From: Falsiroseomonas sp035644895
Lineage (GTDB): Bacteria > Pseudomonadota > Alphaproteobacteria > Acetobacterales > Acetobacteraceae
Assembly (NCBI GenBank): GCA_035644895.1
Contig: DASQNQ010000421.1
Location: 1 to 6,560, forward strand
Length of the DNA stretch: 6,560 bases
Direction: 5' to 3'
Positions 1 through 6,420 of the stretch are shown piece by piece (the first letter of the stretch is position 1; each line of letters begins with the position of its first letter). Under the pieces are notes generated by a model. It did not search any database. It was not told the DNA's origin and saw only the letters and a program-made list of their open reading frames with translations. Made by a program: the position numbers and the translations under genes.

Positions 1-135
1 CGCGAGGCCGGCGACCTCTCGGCCGGTATTTTTGATCTATCGGGCCGCATGCTGGCGCAGGCCGTCACGGGCACGCCGGGGCACGTCAACTCCATGATGG
101 AGAGCGTGGGCCACTTCCTCGACAAGTTTCCGGCA
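1..135 (+). repeat. Direct repeat, copy 1 (partner at 306-440)
   Basis: This segment aligns without gaps to 306-440 at an offset of 305 bases. I count 17 mismatches in 135 positions (about 87% identity). Twelve of the affected codons are silent changes and two alter the residue. Copy 1 more often carries T or A at third positions (for example GGT ATT TTT GAT where copy 2 has GGC ATC TTC GAC). The left end of the repeat may lie outside the window. Confidence 0.9.
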
Positions 136-198
136 TACGGCATCCGAAGCGTACCTTGGAGCGAGCGGCAATCCATTCTGCAGGTACTCGTCGCATGA
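1..198 (+). pseudogene. Truncated second copy of a hyuB-like gene (3' remnant, open at left edge)
   Basis: Frame 1 is open from the window edge to a TGA at 196-198. Its first 45 codons encode the conserved N-terminal stretch of a hydantoinase B subunit, from REAGDLSAG through TPGHVNSMMES to FPA, matching residues 38-82 of the intact gene downstream with only two amino-acid differences (S for Q and D for Q). After about base 135-147 the similarity stops, before the metal-binding motif. The last 17-20 residues (including VPWSERQSILQ) match nothing I recognise. The remnant therefore lacks about 85% of a HyuB protein and cannot be a working subunit. Most base differences from the intact copy are silent, so the two copies probably diverged while both were functional. 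The TGA overlaps the ATG of the next gene. It might instead be the end of a fusion whose start lies outside the window, or an assembly join. Confidence 0.75.
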
Positions 199-1847
199 AT
201 TCTGCCCTCGCCACCATCCAGCGCCAGATCCAGTGGAACCGCCTGGTCGCGGTGGTCGAGGAGCAGGCGCAGACCATGATCCGCACGGCCTTCAGCACCA
301 CGGTGCGCGAGGCCGGCGACCTCTCGGCCGGCATCTTCGACCTGCAAGGGCGCATGCTGGCGCAGGCGGTCACGGGCACGCCGGGGCACGTCAATTCCAT
401 GATGGAGAGCGTGGGGCACTTCCTCCAGAAATTCCCGGCGAACACGATGCGGCCGGGCGACCACTGCATCACGAACGACCCCTGGCTCGGCACCGGGCAC
501 CTGCACGACCTGACGGTGGTGACCCCCGCCTTCCGCAACGGCAGGCTGGTGGGGCTGTTCGCCAACACGGCGCATGTCATCGACGTCGGCGGCCTCGGCA
601 TGGGGCCGGAGGGGCGGTCGGTGTTCGAGGAGGGGCTCTACATCCCCATCGTGAAGTGCTTCGACCAGGGCCGCCCGAACGAGACGTTTTTCGATTTCCT
701 CCGTGCCGGGTCGCGCACCCCCGTGGAGCTGGAGGGCGACGTCTACTCCCTCTGCGCCTGCAACGACGCGGGTGCCAAGCGGCTCGTCGAGATGATGGAC
801 GAGTACGGGATGGACGGCCTCGACGACCTCGCGGCCTACATCTTCGAAAGCTCGCTGAACGCCACGCTGGCCGAGATCGCGAAGCTGCCGCGCGGGACCT
901 TTGCCGCCGAGATCCGCTCGGACGGCTACGAGGCGCCGGTGACGCTGCGCGCCGCCATGACCGTCCAGGCCGACCGGATCGAGGTGGACTTCGCCGGCAC
1001 CTCCGGGCTCTCGAACCGCGGCATCAACGTCCCTGCCGCCTACTGCCGCGCCTATTCCTGCTTCGGCATCAAGTGCGTGGTGGCGCCGGAGATCCCGAAC
1101 AACTGGGCCTCCCTCTCGCCCTTCCACATGCGGATCCCGGAGCGCTGCATCCTGAACGCGCCGCGGCCCTTCCCGGTCTCCGTGCGGCACGTGGTCGGCC
1201 AGCTGCTGCCCGACCTGATGATGGGCTGCCTGCACCAGGCGGTGCCGGAGCGCGTAAACGCGGAGGGCGCCTCCGCGCTGTGGAACCCGCCGCTCCGCGG
1301 CGGCGGCCAGGTGAGCGGCGCTGAGGCCGAGCTGCCGGACTTCGAGATCATCACCTTCAACTCCGGCGGCACCGGCGCGCGGCCCGCGAAGGACGGCCTG
1401 GACGGCACGGCCTTCCCGAGCGGCGTCCGCACCATGCCGGTGGAGGCGACCGAGAACGTCGCCCCGGTGGTGTTCTGGAAGAAGGAGCTGCGCCCGGATT
1501 CCGCCGGCGCCGGCCGCACGCGCGGCGGCTTCGGCCAGGTGATGGAGATCGGCACCAAGGGCGAGGCCGAGTTCGCCGTGAACGCCATCTTCGACCGCGT
1601 CGCGAACGCCCCGCGCGGCCGCGACGGCGGCGGGGACGGCGCGGCGGGATGGGTCGGCCTGACGGACGGCACGACGCTCCGCACCAAGGGCTTCCAAATC
1701 GTGCCGAAGGGCAAGCGCCTGCTGCTGCTGCTGCCCGGCGGCGGCGGCATGGGGCCGGCGCGGGAGCGCGACCGGCGGCTCGTCGAGCGCGACGTGGCCG
1801 ACGGGCTGGTCAGCCCGGAGCAGGCGCGGGCATCCTACGGTGCGTGA
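195..1847 (+). CDS. hyuB: Hydantoinase B / oxoprolinase family subunit (HyuB-type)
   Basis: A 550-residue protein of normal length for HyuB subunits. In this family HyuB pairs with an ATP-using HyuA subunit to open hydantoin, oxoproline or lactam rings, or to carboxylate ketones; the substrate cannot be read from sequence. Visible family landmarks are the N-terminal REAGDLSAGIFD and GTPGHVNSMMES stretch (38-72), TNDPWLGTGHLHD (93-105), TAHVIDVGG (125-133), ELEGDVYSL (178-186), FAGTSGLSNRGINVP (266-280), GGTGARPAKDG (391-401) and the C-terminal PGGGGMGP (514-521) followed by LVSPEQARASYG. His102, Asp105 and His127 have the H-x2-D, then +25 His, spacing known for metal ligands in acetone carboxylase-type relatives. 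I chose the ATG at 195 because it overlaps the preceding TGA and because family homology starts just after it; an upstream in-frame ATG at 156 would add 13 residues that do not fit. The ribosome site is weak (AGG, 10 bases upstream). No hyuA gene is in the window; it may lie to the left. Confidence 0.9.
   Translation: MNSALATIQRQIQWNRLVAVVEEQAQTMIRTAFSTTVREAGDLSAGIFDLQGRMLAQAVTGTPGHVNSMMESVGHFLQKFPANTMRPGDHCITNDPWLGTGHLHDLTVVTPAFRNGRLVGLFANTAHVIDVGGLGMGPEGRSVFEEGLYIPIVKCFDQGRPNETFFDFLRAGSRTPVELEGDVYSLCACNDAGAKRLVEMMDEYGMDGLDDLAAYIFESSLNATLAEIAKLPRGTFAAEIRSDGYEAPVTLRAAMTVQADRIEVDFAGTSGLSNRGINVPAAYCRAYSCFGIKCVVAPEIPNNWASLSPFHMRIPERCILNAPRPFPVSVRHVVGQLLPDLMMGCLHQAVPERVNAEGASALWNPPLRGGGQVSGAEAELPDFEIITFNSGGTGARPAKDGLDGTAFPSGVRTMPVEATENVAPVVFWKKELRPDSAGAGRTRGGFGQVMEIGTKGEAEFAVNAIFDRVANAPRGRDGGGDGAAGWVGLTDGTTLRTKGFQIVPKGKRLLLLLPGGGGMGPARERDRRLVERDVADGLVSPEQARASYGA
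306..440 (+). repeat. Direct repeat, copy 2, inside the intact hyuB gene
   Basis: This is the partner of 1-135 and lies wholly inside the intact HyuB reading frame (residues 38-82). It is the version with the host-like high third-position GC. The right boundary of similarity falls a few codons before the conserved TNDPWLG motif. Confidence 0.9.
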
Positions 1848-1872
1848 CGAGGTGTAACGGCAGCTTGGGATC

Positions 1873-1899
1873 GCCCCGGCGTCACCTACCTGCCGGGGC
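1873..1899. terminator. GC hairpin between hyuB and the serine hydrolase gene
   Basis: GCCCCGGC (1873-1880) and GCCGGGGC (1892-1899) form a perfect 8-bp stem with an 11-base loop. The stem ends directly before the ATG at 1900. No T-run follows, so it is not a classical intrinsic terminator. It could slow or end transcription after hyuB, or it could hide the start region of the next gene, since no clear ribosome site exists outside the stem. Chance occurrence is possible at this GC content. Confidence 0.4.
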
Positions 1900-2880
1900 A
1901 TGCTGACCCGACGCACGGCCCTTCTGCTGGCCGCAGCAAGCCCCGCCCTGGCGCAGCCCGCCCCGCTCGACGCCGCGCTGCGCATGGCGGACGGGCTGCC
2001 GCATCTCCGCACCCTCATCGTCGCCCGCGACGGCGCAGTGGTGACCGAGCGCGTGTTCCGCGGACCGGGCCTCGACGCCGCGGCGAACGTGAAGTCGGCG
2101 TCGAAGACCTTGCTGGCGACGCTTGCCGGCATCGCCGTCGCGCGCGGCGTGCTGCGCGGGCTGGACCAGCCGATCGGGCCCATCCTCGGCGGCCGCATCC
2201 CGCCCGGGGCCGACCCGCGCGTGCGCGGCATCACGGTCGGGCAGCTGCTCTCCATGCAGGCGGGGCTCGGGCGCACCTCCGGCACCGAGTACGGGCGCTG
2301 GGTCTCCTCCCGCGACTGGCTCGCCCATGCCCTGACGCGGGAGATGGAGGACGAGCCGGGCGGGCGGATGATCTACTCCACCGGCACCTCCCACATCCTC
2401 GGCGCCGTGCTGGCGCGCGCCTCCGGGCGCAGCCTGCACCAGCTCGCGCAGGAATGGCTCGGCGCGCCGCTCGGCCTCCGCGTGCCGGACTGGCCGCGCG
2501 ACCCGCAGGGGCTGCACTTCGGGGGCAACGAGATGCGCCTCTCCCCGCGCGCGCTGCTCGTGTTCGGGGAGTGCTGGCGGAACGGCGGGCGGCACGCCGG
2601 AAGGCAGGTGATCCCTGAGGCGTTCGTGCGGGACGCCTGGCAGCCCCGCGCGCGCTCCGCCTGGTCGGGGCAGATGTACGGCCTGGGCTGGTGGATCGGG
2701 CAGGCGCGGGGGGAGGATGTCTTCTTCGCCTGGGGTTATGGCGGGCAGATGCTCTACCTCGTGCCGGGCCTTGGCCTGACGGTCGTGATGACCTCGGACC
2801 CCGAGGTGCCGCGGGCCAACGGGCAGGTCCACACGCTGCACGCGCTGCTGGTCGAGGGCATTCTTCCAGCCTTCGCTTGA
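1900..2880 (+). CDS. Exported serine hydrolase, beta-lactamase/esterase (COG1680) family
   Basis: A 326-residue protein. The N-terminus (TRRTALLL, then a small-residue run ending ALA at residue 18) is a likely signal peptide, and the twin arginine suggests Tat export to the periplasm. The catalytic SxxK motif is Ser66-Ala-Ser-Lys69. Tyr159 in the IYSTGTSHILG stretch fits the second-motif tyrosine 93 residues later, close to the class C beta-lactamase spacing, but its third position is Thr161 rather than Asn. The third motif, normally KTG or HxG, appears as WGYGGQ (278-283), as in esterase-like or amide-hydrolase members rather than true beta-lactamases. It probably cleaves an ester or amide bond; the substrate is unknown and antibiotic hydrolysis is not indicated. 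It lies 52 bases after hyuB and 33 before the exporter gene, so co-transcription is plausible. The ATG at 1900 is kept because it gives a complete signal peptide. Confidence 0.88.
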   Translation: MLTRRTALLLAAASPALAQPAPLDAALRMADGLPHLRTLIVARDGAVVTERVFRGPGLDAAANVKSASKTLLATLAGIAVARGVLRGLDQPIGPILGGRIPPGADPRVRGITVGQLLSMQAGLGRTSGTEYGRWVSSRDWLAHALTREMEDEPGGRMIYSTGTSHILGAVLARASGRSLHQLAQEWLGAPLGLRVPDWPRDPQGLHFGGNEMRLSPRALLVFGECWRNGGRHAGRQVIPEAFVRDAWQPRARSAWSGQMYGLGWWIGQARGEDVFFAWGYGGQMLYLVPGLGLTVVMTSDPEVPRANGQVHTLHALLVEGILPAFA

Positions 2881-2913
2881 CAGGGCGGGGCCGGGGCGGG
2901 ACGACGCCGCCAC

Positions 2914-4641
2914 ATGCTCCGCCAGTTCCTTGCCTTCTACCGCCCGCACCGGCGGCTCCTGCTGCTGGACTTCGGCTGCGCGGCCCTGTCCGGCATGCTG
3001 GAGCTGGGGTTCCCCATGGCGGTGCGCGGCTTCATCGACCACCTGCTGCCGGTGGGCGACCTGGCGCTGATCCTGGCGGCCGTCGCCGCGCTGCTCGCCA
3101 TCTACATCCTGAACGGCGCGCTGATGGCGGTGGTCACCTACTGGGGCCATGTGCTGGGCATCGCCATCGAGACGGAGCTGCGCCGCCGCGCCTTCGACCA
3201 CCTGATGCGCCTCTCCTTCCGCTTCTATGACGGGCAGAAGACGGGCCACCTGGTCGGGCGCCTGACCAAGGACCTGGAGGAGATCGGGGAGGTCGCGCAT
3301 CACGGTCCCGAGGACCTGGTGATCGCGGTCCTCACCTTCGCCGGCGCCTTCGCGCTGATGCTCTACGTGGACGTGCAGCTCGCGCTGCTGACGCTGCTGG
3401 TCGTGCCGGTCGTGGCCTTCATCATCGCCCGCTACGGCGGGCGCATGACGGCGAACTGGCAGGCGCAGTTCGGCCGCATCGGCGCGTTCAACGCGCGGAT
3501 CGAGGAGGCGGTGGGCGGCATCCGCGTGGTCAAGGCCTTCGCGAATGAGGATCAGGAGCGGCGCCTCTTCGCCGCGGACAACGAGGGCTACCGCCGCACC
3601 AAGCTGGAGGGCTACCGGACCATGGCCTTCGGCATCACGCTGAACTACCTCGGGCTGCGGCTCGTGCAGGTGGTCGTCATGCTCGCGGGCTCCGTCCTGA
3701 TCGTGCGCGGCAGCATGAGCATCGGCGACTTCGTGGCCTTCCTGCTGCTGGTCGGCGTCTTCTACCGCCCGCTCGACAAGATCGCCTCCGTCATCGAGAC
3801 CTACCCCAAGGGCATCGCCGGCTTCCGCCGCTATCTCGACCTGCTGGCGACGGAGCCCGACATCGTGGATGCGCCCGGCGCGCGGCCCGCCCCGCCGCTG
3901 CGCGGGGAGGTGCGGTTCGAGGCGGTGACCTTCGGCTACGACCCGGCCCGCCCCGTGCTGCGCGGCCTCGACCTGCAGATCCGCCCGGGCGAGACGGTGG
4001 CGCTCGTCGGCCCCTCCGGTGCCGGCAAGACCACGCTCTGCTCCCTGCTGCCCCGCTTCTACGAAGCACAGCAGGGCCGCATCACCGTGGACGGGTTGGA
4101 CATCCGGGACATGACGCTCGCCAGCCTGCGCGGCCAGATCGGCATCGTGCAGCAGGACGTGTTCCTCTTCGCCGGCACGATCCGCGAGAACATCGCCTAT
4201 GGCCGGCTGGACGCGACCGAGGCCGAGATCCGCGACGCCGCCCGCCGCGCGCGGCTCGACGCCATGCTGGCCGACCTGCCGGAGGGGCTGGACACGGTGG
4301 TGGGGGAGCGGGGCGCGCGGCTCTCCGGCGGGCAGAAGCAGCGCCTCGCCATCGCGCGGATCTTCCTGAAGAACCCGCCCATCCTGATCCTGGACGAGGC
4401 GACGAGCGCGCTGGACACCGAGACGGAGCGCGCCATCCAGGCCTCACTCGCGGAGCTCGCCCGTGGCCGCACCACGCTGGTCATCGCCCACCGCCTTGCC
4501 ACGATTCGCGACGCCGACCGGATCCTGGTGGTGGCCGAAGGCGGCATCGCGGAGCAAGGGGGGCACGCCGCGCTGCTGGCCAGGGGCGGGACCTATGCCG
4601 CCCTGCACGCCGCCCAGTTCGGCGGCGAGGCGGCCGAGTAG
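2914..4641 (+). CDS. ABC half-exporter, MsbA-like (fused membrane and ATPase domains)
   Basis: A 575-residue inner-membrane exporter subunit expected to act as a homodimer. The membrane domain covers about residues 1-310 with six likely helices near 14-36, 51-74, 133-152, 155-172, 244-264 and 270-290. The ATPase domain follows: A-loop Tyr342, Walker A GPSGAGKT (366-373), Q-loop Gln414 in QQDVFLF, signature LSGGQ (470-474), Walker B ILILDE (490-495) with catalytic Glu495, D-loop SALD (498-501) and switch His526. All motifs are intact, so it should be an active ATPase. The type exports lipids, peptides, drugs or other hydrophobic compounds; nothing here fixes the cargo. I do not assign msbA, since no lipid A genes are nearby. 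The G-rich stretch 2893-2901 is a poor, distant ribosome site. It ends convergently, 14 bases from the small reverse gene. Confidence 0.93.
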   Translation: MLRQFLAFYRPHRRLLLLDFGCAALSGMLELGFPMAVRGFIDHLLPVGDLALILAAVAALLAIYILNGALMAVVTYWGHVLGIAIETELRRRAFDHLMRLSFRFYDGQKTGHLVGRLTKDLEEIGEVAHHGPEDLVIAVLTFAGAFALMLYVDVQLALLTLLVVPVVAFIIARYGGRMTANWQAQFGRIGAFNARIEEAVGGIRVVKAFANEDQERRLFAADNEGYRRTKLEGYRTMAFGITLNYLGLRLVQVVVMLAGSVLIVRGSMSIGDFVAFLLLVGVFYRPLDKIASVIETYPKGIAGFRRYLDLLATEPDIVDAPGARPAPPLRGEVRFEAVTFGYDPARPVLRGLDLQIRPGETVALVGPSGAGKTTLCSLLPRFYEAQQGRITVDGLDIRDMTLASLRGQIGIVQQDVFLFAGTIRENIAYGRLDATEAEIRDAARRARLDAMLADLPEGLDTVVGERGARLSGGQKQRLAIARIFLKNPPILILDEATSALDTETERAIQASLAELARGRTTLVIAHRLATIRDADRILVVAEGGIAEQGGHAALLARGGTYAALHAAQFGGEAAE

Positions 4642-4644
4642 TCG

Positions 4645-4667
4645 CCGGACCGGGGTCAGTCGTCCGG
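4645..4667. terminator. Weak hairpin in the first convergent junction
   Basis: CCGGAC (4645-4650) and GTCCGG (4662-4667) can form a 6-bp stem around an 11-base loop that contains the reverse-strand stop codon (4656-4658). It lies just after the exporter stop codon and could help end transcription from both sides. The stem is short and has no T-run, so support is modest. Confidence 0.3.
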
Positions 4668-4844
4668 GCCGCCCTTGGTGTCGTCCGTGACGCCGGGCGG
4701 GTCCGGGTAGAGGTCGGAGGGCACCTTCGCCTTCGGGTTCAGCGTGGTGTCACCCTGCTGGACCTTCTCCGCCGTGGTCTTGCTCTCCGGGTCGGCGCTG
4801 TTCATGCGCTCGGCCGCGCCGGTCGGGGGCTGCTTGTCGCTCAT
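4656..4844 (-). CDS. Small hydrophilic protein of unknown function (62 aa)
   Basis: I do not recognise a family. The protein begins MSDKQPPTGAAER and ends PGVTDDTKGGPDD. It is rich in Asp, Lys, Pro, Thr and Gly, has no hydrophobic segment, no Cys, no His and no Trp, and is probably disordered and cytosolic. The case for a real gene is its codon use: all codons except one GGT end in G or C and all lysines are AAG, as in the neighbouring genes, while the composition is not the Arg/Ala/His-rich pattern of shadow frames. It converges on the exporter gene and diverges from the deacylase gene. No clear ribosome site precedes the ATG at 4842-4844; a second in-frame ATG at codon 14 is an alternative start. 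It could be a small stress-type or general acidic protein, but that is a guess. Confidence 0.65.
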   Translation of the reverse strand: MSDKQPPTGAAERMNSADPESKTTAEKVQQGDTTLNPKAKVPSDLYPDPPGVTDDTKGGPDD

Positions 4845-4941
4845 GCCGCATGAACGCCCGTCCGGCCGTCGGGCTCCCCGTCTGGCGCCCGGCCCCCTGG
4901 CGCGCCATCATCCGGCCCTGCGAACGGGCTGGGACAGGCAC
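4845..4941. promoter_or_regulatory. Shared divergent upstream region, 97 bases
   Basis: This is the only spacer between the reverse small gene and the forward deacylase gene, so promoters for both should lie here or extend into the small gene. I cannot point to convincing -35/-10 boxes or an operator. A GGGA at 4931-4934, seven bases before the ATG at 4942, is a reasonable ribosome site for the deacylase and supports that start. Confidence 0.3.
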
Positions 4942-6396
4942 ATGGCACTCCGCTGCGACCTCATCATCCGCGACGCCACGCTGTTCGACGGCACGGGCGG
5001 GCCGCGGCGGACCGGCGACGTGGGCGTGAAGGGCGACCGCATCGTGGCGGTGGGCGATCTCGGCGGCGCCTCCGCGGACCGGGAGGTGATCGCGACTGGC
5101 AGGGCGCTCGCGCCCGGCTTCATCGACAGCCACACCCATGACGACCGCGCGGTGCTGTGCGGGCCGGCCTGCACCACCTGCAAGACCAGCCAGGGGGTGA
5201 CGACCGTGGTGGTCGGCAATTGCGGCGTCTCCCTCTCGCCCGCGCGCTTCGGGCGGCTTCCGCCCCCGCCGCTCGACCTGATCGGCGCGGAGGGCTGGTG
5301 GCGCTTCGACAGCTTCGGCGACTACGCGCACGAGCTTGCGAAGCGCGGGTCGGAGGTGAACACCTACGCCTTCGTCGGCCACCAGACGCTGCGCGTCGAG
5401 GCGATGGATGGCGACGTCATGCGCCCCGCGACGGACAAGGAAACGCACCGGATGCATGCGCGCCTGAAGGCGGCGCTGGCCGAGGGCGCCTCGGGCTTCT
5501 CCACCGGCCTCTACTACCCGCCCAACATGCACGCGACGACCGAGGAGGTGATCGCGGTCGCCGAGGCGCTGAAGCCCTTCGACGGCCTCTACTGCACCCA
5601 CATGCGCGACGAGGCGGACCGCGTCCTCGCCTCGATCGAGGAGACGATGAAGATCGGCAAGCGCGCCGGCGTGCAGGTGCAGATCAGCCACCACAAGTGC
5701 AGCCTGCCCGAGAACTACGGCCGCTCCGCCCAGACGCTGCCGCTGATCGAGGCCTATGCCCGCACGCAGCCCGTGGCCTTCGACGTCTACCCCTACCCGG
5801 CCGGCTCCACCGTGCTGATGCCCGACCGGCTGCGGGAGGACGTGAAGGTGATGATCACCTGGTCCGTGCCGCACCCGGAGATGGCGGGCCGCTACCTGGA
5901 CGACATCGCCCGCGGCTGGAACAGCGACATCCGCGGCGCGGCGGAACGCCTGCTGCCCGCCGGCCAGATCTCCTTCCAGATGGACGAGGACGACGTGCAG
6001 CGCATCATGGCGCACCCGCTGTCCATGATCGGCTCCGACGGCATTCCCCATGACGAGCACCCGCATCCGCGCCTCTGGGGCACCTTCCCGCGCGTGCTCG
6101 GCCACTACAGCCGCGGCCTCGGCCTGTTCAGCATGGAGACGGCGATCCACAAGATGACCGGCCGCTGCGCGGAGGCCTTCGGCATCGTGGACCGCGGCTA
6201 CCTGCGGGAGGGGGCGTACGCCGACCTGGTGCTGTTCGACCCCGCCACCGTGATCGACGCTGCGACCTTCGAGAACCCGAAGCAGCCCTCCATCGGGATC
6301 GAGGAGGTCTGGGCGAACGGCGTGCCCACCTTCCGGGCAGGGCACGGCGCGACGGGGGAGCGGCCGGGGCGGCTGGTCACGCGCCACCGGGGCTGA
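4942..6396 (+). CDS. N-acyl-D-amino-acid deacylase (D-aminoacylase), amidohydrolase family
   Basis: A 484-residue zinc amidohydrolase that hydrolyses N-acyl-D-amino acids to the D-amino acid and a carboxylate in the cytosol. It opens with the small beta-domain (DLIIRDATLFDGTGG, 6-20). The barrel then carries His64 and His66 in the SHTHDD motif, Cys94 in GNCGVS, His220 in CTHMRDE, His250 in ISHHK and Asp366 in MIGSDG. These fit the metal and catalytic residues known from Alcaligenes D-aminoacylase, with His220, His250 and Asp366 at the same numbers as I recall them. The C-terminal part returns to the beta-domain (REGAYADLVLFDP, 422-434). The start at 4942 is chosen for the ribosome site GGGA and because homology begins at once; the frame is open back to 4744, but those 66 residues overlap the reverse gene and look non-coding. 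Whether it prefers D-Glu, D-Asp or neutral D-amino acids is not clear. The gene ends in a convergent hairpin. Confidence 0.93.
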   Translation: MALRCDLIIRDATLFDGTGGPRRTGDVGVKGDRIVAVGDLGGASADREVIATGRALAPGFIDSHTHDDRAVLCGPACTTCKTSQGVTTVVVGNCGVSLSPARFGRLPPPPLDLIGAEGWWRFDSFGDYAHELAKRGSEVNTYAFVGHQTLRVEAMDGDVMRPATDKETHRMHARLKAALAEGASGFSTGLYYPPNMHATTEEVIAVAEALKPFDGLYCTHMRDEADRVLASIEETMKIGKRAGVQVQISHHKCSLPENYGRSAQTLPLIEAYARTQPVAFDVYPYPAGSTVLMPDRLREDVKVMITWSVPHPEMAGRYLDDIARGWNSDIRGAAERLLPAGQISFQMDEDDVQRIMAHPLSMIGSDGIPHDEHPHPRLWGTFPRVLGHYSRGLGLFSMETAIHKMTGRCAEAFGIVDRGYLREGAYADLVLFDPATVIDAATFENPKQPSIGIEEVWANGVPTFRAGHGATGERPGRLVTRHRG

Positions 6397-6420
6397 TCCC
6401 GCCGCGCGGCCGGATCAGCC
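6391..6420. terminator. Two-way hairpin terminator candidate in the second convergent junction
   Basis: GGCTGATCC (6391-6399) and GGATCAGCC (6412-6420) form a perfect 9-bp stem. The 12-base interior is itself self-complementary (GCCGCGCGGC at 6401-6410) and can add three more pairs. The two arms include the stop codons of both converging genes (TGA 6394-6396 and, on the reverse strand, 6415-6417). No T-run is present on either side, so it would act as a strong hairpin without the usual tail. Confidence 0.55.

Noticed and set aside
136..153. TACG/CGTA inverted repeat just after the hyuB repeat, considered as a mobile-element end
   Set aside because: The 4-bp arms are too short, there is no flanking target duplication or transposase, and the similarity is expected by chance.
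156..194. Earlier in-frame ATG giving a 13-residue longer HyuB
   Set aside because: The extra residues lie in the unrelated lower-GC tail, and the ATG at 195 overlaps the preceding stop as in coupled gene pairs.
86..601. 171-residue reverse-strand open frame over the hyuB repeat region
   Set aside because: It is antisense to two copies of a conserved hyuB coding segment, and the protein has no recognisable motif.
1882..3303. 473-residue open frame on the reverse strand across the serine hydrolase and exporter genes
   Set aside because: It spans two well-supported forward genes and their spacer, and has the Gln/His/Arg/Ala-rich composition of a shadow frame.
4867..4893. Imperfect inverted repeat in the divergent spacer, considered as an operator
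   Set aside because: Only five bases pair perfectly (CGGGC/GCCCG), which is common at this GC content.
4744..4941. 66-residue N-terminal extension of the deacylase
   Set aside because: Family homology begins at the ATG at 4942, which has its own ribosome site. The extension lies antisense to the small reverse gene and resembles no signal peptide or domain of this family.
4750..6387. 545-residue open frame on the reverse strand opposite the deacylase gene
   Set aside because: It is an antisense shadow of a convincing zinc amidohydrolase. Its product is a His/Arg/Ala/Gly-rich string without domains, typical of GC-rich antisense frames.
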